A stretch of DNA of 64,000 nucleotides from Paratinospora sagittata (Eukaryota > Streptophyta > Magnoliopsida > Ranunculales > Menispermaceae): assembly GCA_035771175.1 (NCBI GenBank), contig CM069608.1:11070019-11134018 (forward strand). Reading direction: 5' to 3'. The notes under the pieces were generated by a model that worked only from the letters and a program-made list of their open reading frames with translations, did no database searches and was not told the origin of the DNA. Position 1 is the stretch's first letter. Every line of letters begins with the position of its first letter. Shown here piece after piece: positions 1 to 9,739 of this stretch. Both the position numbers and the translations under genes were made by a program.

Positions 1-71
1 GGAGCCATGCCAGCGGTTCATCATCCACGAAGCCGGATTCCAAGTCAAAAGAAAAATGTATTGTGATGTAA
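1..71 (+). CDS. Possible 3' end of an upstream gene with a CaaX-like tail
   Basis: The third frame of the window is open from the left edge to a TAA at 69-71. It encodes a Ser/Lys-rich hydrophilic tail ending KSKEKCIVM. Cys-Ile-Val-Met fits the CaaX rule for farnesylation, and a basic, flexible stretch before it is usual in prenylated plant proteins such as heavy-metal-associated isoprenylated proteins, membrane-anchored ubiquitin-fold proteins and small GTPases. A candidate poly(A) signal AATAAA lies at 204-209, about 135 nt after the stop, which fits a plant 3' UTR. Another frame is open to a TAA at 106-108 (ending SVEEV), so the frame choice is not certain. Only about 22 codons are visible, so the protein cannot be named. 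Confidence 0.25.
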   Translation, partial: SHASGSSSTKPDSKSKEKCIVM

Positions 72-1130
72 ACTTTAAGGCACTTTGGTCAGTTGAGGAG
101 GTGTAAATTCTGTATTCTGTTTTTTTGTTTTTTTTTTTCATTATATCTGTGATATGACAATTGAACTAACATAACGCTCTGCTTCCATCCAGTTTTGGCT
201 GTAAATAAATGAAGGTATAAATATGCTGAAAGCGATTCTTACAACAGTTGTTGGTGCAGATCTTGTGTTTCTTCCCTTTTTGTTTTTTAACAGGGTTAAA
301 TGACTTTGAATTTGCCCCTTTAAATCGTTTATTCCTGTGGCAGTAATCGCACTCTTTTTTTTCTTTTTCTTTTTGGGTTCTCGAGTGACTGTCCCATTTA
401 ATCGCTGGCTTCAGTAAGTAAATCATCCGGTTGTTAAACGTTCTTTTTTTTTATTTTTCTCTTTAAAAAATATAAGTATAAATATATAGGTGGGCTGAAC
501 GTGAAGTGCCTTTTGCTCTCGCCTTTAACTACGACCGAAACCTTCAGAAAGGCAAGAGAAAAGTATTTAAGTAGCATAGTTATATATACAGTAAAGCCTC
601 ACTAAAAGTCATAATATATATGTTGGGATTAAACTAGTTTTTTTAATTACTGAGGAGGTTATAACTTTATAGAAGGGGCGTGACAAGCTCCACTATTGAT
701 TGATCCTTGAACTTTGCATCAACGAGTACCAACTTAGAAAAGAACAAAAAATACAGGGAAAGAACAATGAAAGAGAGAATAACTCTCTCGATACCTGGAT
801 GGACTAAAGCAAGTCGACTACATGATCAACACTTCCTCCCAATCTCCTAACACAAGGAATTGAGTGTCCTAGCTAGGACAGGTTATTTAAGATGAGAAGA
901 CCTTGAGATCCCAACAATTACTAGCCTCGTGCCAAACTTTGCACTTTGAATGGGACTTCATGCAATAGATTAGAGCAAATTCCTTAAAATAGATCTTTCC
1001 TCTCCAAAGTATAAGGAAGCTCAAAAGGACACATCATAAGTTAGGAGCGAGCAAACAGGATGCCAGGTTCAACTCAGACAACAATCGACAAAATCACAGC
1101 AAAGATGGGCAATCTAAGCCTATATTTGAA
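72..1130. other. Intergenic, no gene seen
   Basis: This is AT-rich sequence with a T-run near 120-138 and the candidate AATAAA at 204-209. Open frames here are short and low-complexity. No domain, tRNA or clear transposon end was recognised. The stretch 640-1130 has the mixed composition of old LTR sequence but shows no termini. Confidence 0.5.
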
Positions 1131-1636
1131 GTAAGGGTGTGCAAAATCCGGTTTGATTCGATTTTCACCAAAAACCAAAACCGAACCAAATTTGAATCGA
1201 TCTGGTGTTTTTGAAACCGAAACCGAACCAAACCACTATTCAAACCGAATCAAACTTGTTCAGTTTAGGTTGATTGGGTTACATACATCAATTTTACAAC
1301 TATAAATCTTATAGTTAATATTATTTTACCTTTTCAAAATACGTTCAATCCTTCCAAAAATAAAATATATAATTCTATCATTAAAATTTTTTAAAAAAAT
1401 ACATATTATATTCAATAACAATGGAAATTTTTTTCTCTTAGGGTTCAATTCATTAGGGTAATAGGAGAATTAACCATATTACCCATCTTTTCAGTTCGGT
1501 TCGAATTAATTTCAATTTTTTGATACGTAAATCGAAACCCGAACCGAACCAATCAATTTTTTAAAACCCAAAACCGAACAGAACTATGCAAAAACTGAAC
1601 TGATTACATCGGTTTGGTTCGATCCCTTAATTTAAA
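1131..1636. repeat. MITE-like element with AACCGAACC subterminal repeats
   Basis: The left end reads TAAGGGTGTGCAAAATCCGG. The right end read in reverse is TAAGGGATCGAACCAAACCG. Both ends carry clustered AACCGAACC/GGTTCGGTT words around an AT-rich centre. This layout is seen in small plant hAT-type non-autonomous elements. No clean 8-bp duplication was found, so the limits are approximate. Confidence 0.4.
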
Positions 1637-3317
1637 GAAGTTGGTTAAAGCTTGAATCGCGAGGATTTTAAGGCCTAGACATATCAATCAAGTATTGATA
1701 TGATAAAGCATTTTTAAGGCTTATTGCCACTTTAGAGGTTAGGCAGATGTTGGGCCATGAGCTTGGTACATATTATCAACTATTGAACATGTACAAGAGA
1801 CACGAGAAAAATATTCGTAAAAACTGCTACCTTAATACCCATAGATATTGAGCATGTAATGACAGATTTCACCAAAGAATTTGTAAACATTGTTAGTTTG
1901 GTTCATCGAACTAACGCTAACCCGAACACAACTTCAACAGCGTAAGGCAGAAAAGGAACCAGACAAAGCTAGTTAGCAAAGTAAGGGAACGTCAACTATC
2001 AAGCAACCACACGACACGTTTTCCAAGTTGTAACTGTTGGAACATTTGTTCTTGAATGTAAAATATCCAGCAAGTCGAGGGCCACCGCTCTACAAAGTGA
2101 GCATCATGCTCTACACTAGAAAGAATTTTCTAGTAAGTTGAGTGTCGCAGCTCTATAAAGTGAGCGTCACTGCTTTATACAAGTGTTGCAGTGCTGGAAA
2201 GTGAGCATCGCGACTCTAGTGCGATAAATTTGAACTTTTTTTTATTTTAACTTGACTTTCATGTCTTTTCGCATAGGAACAAATCTTCGCAGAGGAACTT
2301 CGTCCCTTACCGAAGAGGAATGATTCTGATTATTTAAACCTACAAATCTTTTCTAACTACATCGAATTTTGCTAAGATTTTTTCTCTCTTTCTACTTGCT
2401 CTGTTTTATCAAATTCTTCAAGTTTTTTAAGAGAGCAATACTATTACTTGGTTTGTTGTTGACAATCTGCTTGGGGTACCGCTCGGATCGATTAGATTGT
2501 TGTAGCCTGAAGAGTGAGCGCCCATTGAATTGTGCTACTGAACAAGGGCGATTATTTCACTTTTTCGCTTTAGGCCAATACCTTGCATGCCTCAAACTCT
2601 TTGTTGTCTCATTCAATCTCACCGAGTACTTAAATTCCCACAGTAACTAGCTGTCATTTGTCTTACATTTGGCAAATGGTCTCTCTAATATAATTACCAT
2701 TTAGACTTGGCCATAAAACGTCAAGACACGTACATGTTTTTTCCACTTATAGATAGCTTAGCTCTAACTTAACATTAGTGTTTTTATTCTTCGTTTTATC
2801 TTAAAAGGAACTTATATTATATATTTTAAATAAATCTCAAAACATAATAACTAATATCCTTAATTTTTTCATTAATTTGATTTAGAACTTCCTTTCTTCT
2901 AATAAGAGACATTTTTTCACATTTGCGACACACACAACTGACGACCCTTTTTGGGGCCATAGATGCAAGGTGGACACTTAAGCACCAGAAGAAAGTGAGT
3001 GAGGGCTTGATGAGAAGAAGACATAGCCCTCATAACAAAGGGTATAAAGCCCTAACAACAAGGGTGCTTTTGCTATTGAGAAAGTGAATGGTTAGTGCGA
3101 AGGTTCATTCAAAACTTAGTTGAGCGAAGGGCAAGCTCCTAGCTTGCCGGAGCACATTTCTTTGACTTCCTCCATGCCTACGATTCCCCTATGGAGCCAC
3201 CATCGCAGTTTTCAAGCATGAGAGAGCCGACCTATCATCATTTTCGTAGCCGCTTCGCAGCTCTCTCAATGAAGCAATATAGGAACCATGACCCCCGTAG
3301 GGTTTGGGCGCCATTAC
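1637..3317. other. Intergenic, possible old LTR sequence
   Basis: No gene is supported. From about 1889 (TGTTAGTTTGG) to about 2660 the sequence looks like a degraded LTR, and it includes the tandem words listed at 2068-2225. A 93-residue open frame at 2369-2650 is strongly hydrophobic at its start but matches no family I know and is probably chance within the repeat. From 2900 to 3310 nothing was recognised. Confidence 0.35.
2068..2225. repeat. Degenerate tandem repeat, period about 62 bp
   Basis: The words GCTCTACAAAGTGAGCATC, GCTCTATAAAGTGAGCGTC and GCTGGAAAGTGAGCATC recur at spacings of roughly 60 bp, each preceded by an AAGT(C/T)GAG-type word. About two and a half units are visible. Similar arrays occur inside some plant LTRs, which supports an LTR relic here. 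Confidence 0.5.
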
Positions 3318-3610
3318 TAAGGCTGCTTACAGGTCGGGTTCGGGCGGGTTTATAGTCCAAGCCCACCCGACCTGACCCAATCGGGTGCAACATTATAGCA
3401 CCCAAATGGGCCCGACATCTAAAGTGTAAGGGCCCAACCGACCGTTTACAGGCCGGGTCGAGCTTGTCGGTTTATTGGGTTTGACATTTCTTTGTATGTT
3501 GGGCTAGATTTTAAGCCCATTTCTCAGACTTACATAGTTTGGGCTAAATTTTTAAGCCTATTTAAAATATGAAAATGAGTGCCAAATGGCCCATTCAAAA
3601 GTCTAGGCCC
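3318..3610. repeat. hAT-type terminal sequence rich in GGTCGGGTT
   Basis: The stretch starts TAAGGCTGCTTACAGGTCGG and is filled with GGTCGGG/CCCGACC words. It resembles the ends of the better preserved hAT-type elements at 24754 and 52739. TAAGGCTG differs from the usual TAGGGGTG terminus at two positions. It may be the left end of the large hAT whose transposase lies at 24-29 kb, but no matching 8-bp duplication was found at 30863. Confidence 0.35.
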
Positions 3611-3677
3611 TAATTCGAAAGCCTTTAATGAATAATGGGTTAATTTATCTTTGGACCTATAATTATAAATCCATCAC

Positions 3678-4077
3678 TGATGCAATGCGGTAAGACTTAG
3701 AGTTGGTGAAAATCTAAAATCAGTGTTTTAGAATAATTTACTAATTTAATAAATTTACTAAAAATAGTAAATTATTAAAAATAGTAAATTTATTAAAATA
3801 AGTAAATTATCCTAAAACACTGATTTGAGATTTCCACTAATTCTAACTCTTATAGCATTGCATTATAACTAAATTTGTATTTTAGTCTATTTAGGAGTTT
3901 TCATAGGTTTTTTCTATTTAAAGGCCATTGTATGCAATATTGAGATATAGATTGAATAATATTGATTTCTTTTTTAAGAATTTGCGAATTCTTTATTCAC
4001 CTTTTCTCTCGGTATTCTGAAGAATCAACGAGTCTAGAGAAGCGCATTTATTGTCTTCCCTATCATGCCCTGCATCA
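3678..4077 (+). repeat. Element D LTR 1 with an internal foldback
   Basis: The LTR starts TGATGCAATGC and ends CCCTGCATCA. Its first ~85 bp recur inverted at about 3800-3870, where GTAAATTATCCTAAAACACT mirrors the start. LTRs 2 and 3 lack this inversion, so it arose in this copy or marks a foldback insertion. Confidence 0.85.
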
Positions 4078-4079
4078 GT

Positions 4080-4092
4080 TGGTATTAGAGAC
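4080..4092 (+). other. Primer binding site, tRNA-iMet type (element D)
   Basis: TGGTATTAGAGAC lies 2 nt after LTR 1 and differs slightly from TGGTATCAGAGC, the sequence complementary to the 3' end of plant initiator tRNA-Met. Its position next to the LTR sets the plus orientation of the element. Confidence 0.8.
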
Positions 4093-4109
4093 GCATTTGT
4101 TCTTCGCCA

Positions 4110-4618
4110 TGCCTCCAAGAAGTCGACAACATGAAGCCCAACTCGAGGAAGTGAATAGACGTGACGGTTTCGCACGGCTTGAGCAACAAGTCGCTCTATT
4201 GACACAACAAGTTGTTGTGTTCTTCCAAGTGGTACGTGGTGACGATAGACGATGGGATTTAGAGATCAAGGTTAATATCCTAAAAGATCTGATCTTCTCT
4301 CCTACAACAACTAATTTAGATGAGGATTTTCATAACCCTTTCGATGATCCACCAATATTTGATGAATATGCTGATGAAACTGAAGAAGATGATGAAGTTG
4401 TAACAGCCGCAGATGAAGGACCTGAGTATGATAGTGGGAATTACTTAGTTGATGCGGAGGAATCTCATCTTCCACTCAATTTGCAATCAATTTGCACTAT
4501 CGGTGGTAAAAATTACGAGATCGTGACTGATTCGAGTAGCTGCAAGAACGTTGTTTCGAATGAAGCAATATTACAAAAGTTTGGATTAGTGAAAGAAAAA
4601 ACATCTAAAGCCCTCTAA
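4110..4618 (+). pseudogene. gag N-terminus fused to a first protease-like fragment (element D)
   Basis: The frame open from 3962 includes the likely gag start MPPRSRQHEAQLEEVNRRDG at about 4110, typical of plant Ty3/gypsy Gag N-termini with a Gln-rich helix. It continues through an acidic linker (DEYADETEEDDEVV) into a retropepsin-like piece with DSSSCKNVVS in place of the active-site DSG region. The middle of Gag and the zinc knuckle are missing between the two parts. Stop at 4616-4618. No function is expected. Confidence 0.7.
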
Positions 4619-4656
4619 GCTAGTATGGTTGAAAAAGGCCACAAGTACTCAAGATC

Positions 4657-4822
4657 CTTTGGTGAGGGATATTCAGAAATATAATGATGTTACTAATTGG
4701 AAGCATCGAAAGAGTCGTAGAAAGCATGTCGCAAGCGTTGCCTAAAGTTATCGAGTCAAGACTTTGTTCCATGGTCCTATCTCAAGCCACGATTCAGCAA
4801 ATTCGAGGGCGAATTTTTTCGA
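4657..4822 (+). pseudogene. Integrase-end/3' segment, first copy (element D)
   Basis: This ~165-bp segment (encoding words such as RDIQKYNDVTN and KHRKS) closely matches 6257-6420, which lies next to LTR 2 where a 3' pol end belongs. The copy here sits upstream of the gag middle region, so it is misplaced by duplication or recombination. Confidence 0.75.
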
Positions 4823-4825
4823 TGA

Positions 4826-5260
4826 TTGCAGAATAAAACAATGAGGGTGCGATTGAGCAAACCCAAAATTGTGACTTGGGAGAAGATAAAGAAGCACATG
4901 CGGGCTACCTTCCTCCCGTATAATTATGTGCGAACGATGTACCGACAACTTCAGAACTTGCGCCAAGGATCTCGTTCTGTTAACGACTACACAACAGAGT
5001 TCTATCAATTGTTGGCTCGTAATGACATCATGGAGACAGAAGATCAGTTGGTGTCACGCTATATTGGTGGCATAGGTCCACAGTTTTAGGACATGTTGAA
5101 CATGTTTGGTCCTGTTACAGTTTCTGAAGCATATCAGAGAGTCCTTTAGTACGAGAAACAATTAGCCCGCCGAGGTGGTACTACTTTTAGCACAGTAGGC
5201 ACGAGTGCTAATCAACAACGTTCTTCTGGATCTACACCAACAACTGTTAAACCATCCCTA
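4826..5260 (+). pseudogene. gag middle region (element D)
   Basis: Residues PKIVTWEKIKKHMRATFLP, then QLQNLRQGSRSVNDYTTEF, then SRYIGGI form the central retrotransposon Gag domain of plant Ty3/gypsy elements. The upstream part is replaced by the duplicated 3' segment, and in-frame stops occur after 5087. It is a broken capsid-type fragment. Confidence 0.75.
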
Positions 5261-5269
5261 GATTAGAAG

Positions 5270-5752
5270 ATGAGATTTGGATCTAGTAATATGCGTTGTT
5301 TTGGGTGCAATGAACCAAAGCATCGACAATCAGAGTATAAAACAAAACGCAAGGCGCTGATGGTTGACAGTGCTGAAGAGGAGGACAGTATACCAGAGAC
5401 TGCACTCAAACCTAAATTTGATGCTGATAAGGAGTCCCCAGATGGAGAGGAACATCTTGAAGGTGATTCCGGGCCAATGCTAGAGGTACGACGACTGTTC
5501 TTAGCACCACAACAACAAGATAATTGGTTGCGGAACAATATTTTCCAATTCACCTATACCATTTGTGGCAAAGTTTGTCATTTTGTGATTGATTCAAGCA
5601 GTTGTGAGAATGTGATCTCAGAGGAATCTGTGCAGAAATTGGGCTTGTCAACAACCAAGCACCTGAAGCCCTACAAATTGGCTTGGTTGAAAAAAGGCAA
5701 TGAGGTTACAGTTTCTCATTGCGCATCAGTTAGTCTTTCCATCAGTAACTAG
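5270..5752 (+). pseudogene. Zinc knuckle and second protease fragment (element D)
   Basis: A CX2CX4HX4C zinc knuckle is recognisable as CFGCNEPKHRQSEY, but its last Cys is Tyr. An acidic linker follows, then a retropepsin-like segment CHFVIDSSSCENVIS in which the DSG active site reads DSS. The segment is related to, but clearly diverged from, the protease piece at 4490-4610. The element thus carries two protease-like segments. Confidence 0.75.
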
Positions 5753-5764
5753 TACAAAGACAAT

Positions 5765-6170
5765 GTGCTGTGTGATGTTGTGGCTATGAATGCCTGCCAT
5801 CTATTACTCTGGCGACCATGGCAGTATGACAAACATTTGTTTCATGATGTGCGGACCAATACTTACAATTTCCAATTTGGAGGTTCAAAAATTGTGTTGT
5901 GGCCCAACAAAGACAAGCGACCCTCAAAGCCTACTAGTCATGCTACCAACCTCTTGACTCAGGCAAAGTTTGAGCAAGAGATGGAGGAGTCAGGCATGGT
6001 GTTTGCTTTTGTGAGCAAGAAAGTGGAACCAAAGGCTACCATTCCTGAGTAGGCCAAGCCCTTAGTAGAGTAGTTCTCTGATGTGTTTCCTGATGAGTTG
6101 CCTACGGAGCTACCACTGCTCCAGGATATCCAGCATTAGATTGACTTGGTTCCGGGGGCCACTTTGCTTA
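5765..6170 (+). pseudogene. Protease end and region before RT (element D)
   Basis: The frame encodes CDVVAMNACHLLLWRPWQYD, a conserved post-protease motif of plant chromoviruses. It then reaches DVFPDELP, DIQH and DLVPGATL just upstream of where the reverse transcriptase would begin. TAG stops occur near 6050, 6070 and 6137. The sequence then jumps to the integrase end, so RT, RNase H and the integrase core are deleted. Confidence 0.7.
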
Positions 6171-6219
6171 ACAGATCGCATTATAGGATAAGTCTCAAAG
6201 AGCATGAGGATTCCGTTTA

Positions 6220-6420
6220 GCAGCTTCAACAGCTCCATCAAACCACTCATGATCGTTTGGTAAGGGATATTCAAAAATATAATGATGTTACTAATCGGAA
6301 GCATCGAAAGAGTTGTAGAAAACGTAGTCGCAAGCGTCGCCTGAAGTTATCGAGTCAAGACTTTGTTTTATGACCTTACCTCAAGCGACGATGCAACAAA
6401 TTCGAGGGCGAATTTTTTCC
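6220..6420 (+). pseudogene. Integrase C-terminal remnant (element D)
   Basis: The encoded words QLHQTTHDRLVRDIQKYND and RKHRKS resemble the integrase tail after the catalytic core of plant chromoviruses. The segment ends just before a purine-rich tract and LTR 2. It is the better placed copy of the 165-bp segment repeated at 4657-4822. Confidence 0.6.
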
Positions 6421-6433
6421 AACATAAGGAGAA

Positions 6434-6852
6434 TGATGCAATGCGATAAAAGTTAGAGTTAGTGGTTATCTCAAATCAATGTTTTAGGATAATTTACTAT
6501 TTTAGTAAAGTTACTATTTTCGGTAATTTACTATTTTTAGTAAATTTATTATCTTCAGTAATTTTTATTTTTAGGTTTTATTGAATTAGAAAACTAGTAT
6601 TTTTGTTGAATTAGAAAATTAGTATTTGAGTCTCTTTAGAAGTCTAGTTATTACTATTTTTGTATTTGAGTATATTTAGGAATTTTCATAGGTTTTGTCT
6701 ATAAAAAGGGGGTCCTTGTATGAGTTATTGAGAGATTGAATAATAGTGATTTTTTTTAGAATTTGCAAATTTTTTACCTCTTTTCTCAGTATTCTATGGA
6801 ATCAACGAGTTAGAGAATGTGTTTATTGTCTTCCCTATCACGCTCTGCATCA
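6434..6852 (+). repeat. Element D LTR 2
   Basis: TGATGCAATGC to TGCATCA, 419 bp, preceded by AAGGAGAA, a likely polypurine tract. It contains a TATA-like CTATAAAAAGG near 6700. Only GTAA (6853-6856) separates it from LTR 3. Confidence 0.85.
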
Positions 6853-6856
6853 GTAA

Positions 6857-7315
6857 TGATGCATTGCAATAAGAGTTAGAGTTAGTGAAAACCTCAAATC
6901 AGTGGCTTAGGATAATTTTCTAATTTTGATAAATTTACTATTTTTGATAATTTACTATTTTTAGTAAAGTTACTATTTTTGGCAATTTACTATTTTTAGT
7001 AAATTTATTATTTTCAGTAATTTTTATTTTTAGGTTTTATTGAATTAGAAAACTAGTATTTTTCTTGAATTAGGAAATTAGCATTTGAGTCTCTTTAGAA
7101 GCCTAGTTATTACTATTTTTGTATTTGAGTCTATTTAGGAGTTTTCATGAGTTTTGCTTATTTAAAGGCCACTGTATGTGTTATTGAGATATAGATTAAA
7201 TAATAGTGATTTTTTTTAAAAATTTGTGAATTCTTTACCTCTTTTCTCTGTATTCTGTGGAATCAACGAGTTAGAAAAGTTGTGTTTATTGTCTTCCCTA
7301 TCACGCCCTGCATCA
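6857..7315 (+). repeat. Element D LTR 3, in tandem with LTR 2
   Basis: TGATGCATTGC to TGCATCA, 459 bp, same family and orientation as LTRs 1 and 2. An LTR-internal-LTR-LTR order suggests recombination or a second insertion at the element's edge. Confidence 0.85.
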
Positions 7316-7679
7316 ATTACTAACTTTATAAAATAATTACAAACATCACAACTCAAATTTAAACTAAAAAAAGAACATTACAACTCAAATAATAATAATC
7401 CAAAATAAAATGCATTACAAACAAACATAATATAAAAAGTACAAAATAATAACCCAACTCAAGTTTCTAATTAAATCTAAGAAATACCATTTCAGTTAAA
7501 ACATATACTCACTGTTAATTAAAATAAAAATAAAAAATAGCATAGTATAAATACTATGCCAATGCAAACACAAAAACAAAATAATGAATCTTGCATCAAT
7601 TTTTACTACCAAATTTCATATACAAAAATCAATATAATTCTGATTACTCCATGTTTTTCCCAATACACAAACTATTAAG
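7316..7679. other. AT-rich spacer
   Basis: No gene is seen. Composition resembles 23713-24376 on the other side of copy A, consistent with copy A having inserted into one AT-rich stretch next to the hAT transposase pseudogene. Confidence 0.5.
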
Positions 7680-9002
7680 TGTCACACTCGCCCGGACACG
7701 CCTAAATCGGCGGAACACTCACAGGCGGGGCGTGAATGCATTACAACAGTTACCGAGTGCGCAAGTACACAATTGAGTACAAATATTATTTCATTAATTT
7801 TAGAATATATTTTTGTACAAAATATAACTGAGAGAACATTCTCCCAAAATTTTCCTATGAATAAACAAGGGGTACAAAATGTGAGCCCAAAAACCTCTAC
7901 CCAATCCACCCTAGTATCCTGTAAAAAATGTTTAACAATGGGGTGAGTTATTGCCCAGTAGGTAAAATAGTTCGTGAATACGTCAATTAATAAAGAAGAC
8001 TTCATAATCAAACATCATATTTGCACAACTAGCATCATAAATAGTGCAACATGTATGAATGCATGACACCATCTCGTAATGGTTCTGTGATCGTACATAG
8101 CCCTGAATTCACGTACTGATATCTATCTCCAGGTAAACCCAAATTCACATTGTACGTCTCTCTTCAGGGGGAACATCAAGAATAGTGAGCATTGGTCCAA
8201 TAACTATTTCATAAATCGAAATATAAAGCATTGCTCCAATAACTATTTTGTGGATCACAAACCAGTTACGTCCCTAGGTGGTTATGTATAATGACTATGC
8301 ATGAACAGGTCATATCATTACTACATTAAACAAGATTTGACAACGTCTAGTGATCCTTATCAAGGTCAGCATCATCACGTGCATTGTTAGGATGTCCAGT
8401 ATCACTTGTACAAGCAGATAACTTTCAAATGAGACCAACCGAACCAGTCTCCAGTCGAGAGGTGGGACACGAGGTCCGCTTAAATACCAATCTTCTAGAG
8501 CAGCAAGCTACCTCGCCTTCACTATTTAAAGTTACTGAGGACAAGACTAAGTCTGGTTGAGTCAAATTGACTACTATCTGGCTTAGTAACAACGTAATAC
8601 ATGAACTTCAAATATACAGGCATAGTATGACATGTATGAATATTATACGCAATAATGCAGTGTAAATGGATAATAGACATAATGATAAATAAATGAAAGC
8701 TTTAATAAAAGTCATAAGACACGTAAACCTATGCTTCATTCCCAACCTTCAGATAAAACCTCTTTTCAGAATTGGCGCTTCTTCCCGAGAAGAATCACCT
8801 TGCACCGCGAGGAGAGTCTCTAAAAGAGTGTCTCAAAAAGAGGAGAAAATCACAAAGAGAGTGATGAACCAACAAGGAGCAAGAGAGAAGAGAGAGTGGT
8901 TTGTGAAAATGAAAGGGGGGGTTCCTTTTATAGAAAAATGAATGTCGAACCTTCGGGCGAGCTCGAATTAATTTTTCTTTTTTATAATTTAGGGGTATTA
9001 CA
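7680..9002 (-). repeat. Copy A 3' LTR
   Basis: 1323 bp, TGTCACACTCGCCCGG to GGTATTACA on the plus strand. It has one unit of the ~70-bp ATTCACGTAC...GTACGTC block that is doubled in copies B and C. A minus-strand TATA box lies at 8924-8933. Confidence 0.9.
8924..8933 (-). promoter_or_regulatory. LTR TATA box (copy A)
   Basis: CTATAAAAGG on the minus strand. The same box stands at the matching place in the other LTRs of the family: 23604-23613 (CTATAAATGG), 44275-44284, 54271-54280, 56345-56355, and on the plus strand at 54527-54536. Conservation in every LTR marks it as the likely core promoter. Confidence 0.7.
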
Positions 9003-9020
9003 CTCTACCCCCCTTAAAAG
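9003..9020 (-). other. Polypurine tract (copy A)
   Basis: On the minus strand a purine run with AAGGGGGGTAGAG abuts the 3' LTR, the standard position for plus-strand DNA priming. The same tract is seen at 44337-44354 and 56467-56485. Confidence 0.8.
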
Positions 9021-9038
9021 AATTTCGCCCTCGAAATT

Positions 9039-9446
9039 TCAGTCCATGTAGTGATGATTGCTATCATCGTGAGATTCACCGCCTACGTAATCATTCACAA
9101 GGTTAGGGTAAAGCTGACAAAGTCCCTGAATAATACTGTGACCGGTGGAATCCTCAACGTCATCAAACAATGAAGAGCAAATGGAATCAGATTCGTCCTC
9201 AGAAGGTTTTGACATTTGCATAACAAATGGTGTAAGGCACTGCAAGTTGCAGCGTTTCAGCGGAGGTAGGTTGAACGACATAATGTTTTTTGGTGCAGTT
9301 GCCCGAATTCGACCGCCTGGCAATTTTGGTGATGTAAAGAAGTTGTGGATTGCCTCAAAACTCGAAGGAGTCTCCACTGGTTGCCAAGTAGGCCATGGAG
9401 TGTATGATTCATTACTCCCGTCTGTGTTGTTTTCAAACATCTGCAT
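9039..9446 (-). CDS. aORF2, extra ORF after pol (copy A), 135 aa
   Basis: This frame opens MQMFENN and stays open to a stop beside the polypurine tract, on the same strand as gag-pol. I do not recognise the family. Visible parts are a Trp/Pro-rich start (YTPWPTWQPVETP), a GGRIRATAPK basic patch, an NLPPLKRC segment that could act as a nuclear signal, and an acidic Ser-rich patch PSEDESDSICSSLFDD followed by STGHSIIQG. No signal peptide or membrane helix is seen, so it is not env-like. It lacks about 30 residues present in copy C, by an in-frame deletion. CAG directly precedes the second ATG, giving an acceptor-like CAG|ATG. It is intact although gag-pol around it is ruined. Confidence 0.65.
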   Translation of the reverse strand: MQMFENNTDGSNESYTPWPTWQPVETPSSFEAIHNFFTSPKLPGGRIRATAPKNIMSFNLPPLKRCNLQCLTPFVMQMSKPSEDESDSICSSLFDDVEDSTGHSIIQGLCQLYPNLVNDYVGGESHDDSNHHYMD

Positions 9447-9536
9447 GGGTTAATTAAATGAAATAATATATTAAGATATTGTAAAAGAAATTCCATAATT
9501 TCATTGATTAGTAAAATAGTACAATGCATCACATCA

Positions 9537-9730
9537 TCAACTATTACTAGAAAATAATTCAGGGTATTTTAGTTTAATTGTGTCTTCTAGTGCCCAAGTT
9601 GTTTCCTCTACTCCGTGGTGATCCCAAAGTACTTTTACAAGTGGAATGCTACGTCGCCTCAGTTCTTGAGTTTTCCTATCAAGAATCTGTATCGCTCTCT
9701 CCTAATATTTGTTTCTTTCTTTAACCTGGA
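9537..9730 (-). pseudogene. Chromodomain, C-terminus of pol (copy A)
   Basis: The minus strand encodes QILDRKTQELRRRSIPLVKV, then VEETTWALED and a stop at 9537-9539. ILDR..., VKVLW and VEE.TW are hallmarks of the C-terminal chromodomain of Tekay/Del-type plant chromoviruses, which guides integration to marked chromatin. The local reading frame is clean, but upstream integrase stops make it part of a pseudogene. Confidence 0.8.
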
Positions 9731-9739
9731 CTTCGACCA

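Larger units (their letters stand above)
3678..7315 (+). mobile_element. Ty3/gypsy deletion derivative (element D) with three LTRs
   Basis: LTRs bounded by TGATGCA and TGCATCA lie at 3678-4077, 6434-6852 and 6857-7315. An initiator-Met-type primer site follows the first LTR, and a purine-rich AAGGAGAA tract precedes the second. The flanks ATCAC (3673-3677) and ATTAC (7316-7320) are a near-matching 5-bp target duplication. Inside are broken gag, zinc-knuckle, protease and integrase-end fragments. The reverse transcriptase, RNase H and most of the integrase are missing, so the element cannot move by itself. The motif preceding the missing reverse transcriptase (DVFPDELP, DIQH, DLVPGATL) resembles CRM/Reina-like plant chromoviruses. 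Confidence 0.85.

Noticed and set aside
166..426. 86-codon minus-strand Cys/Lys-rich frame with CX2C words
   Set aside because: Low-complexity Lys-rich run from A/T-rich DNA, and the Cys spacing fits no known zinc finger fully.
2369..2650. 93-codon hydrophobic open frame, possibly a secreted peptide
   Set aside because: It sits in LTR-like repeat sequence, has no clear homolog pattern, and its hydrophobic start is explained by T-rich DNA.
9039..9446. aORF2 as an env-like gene
   Set aside because: No signal peptide, membrane span or coiled-coil fusion features. It is short and charged.
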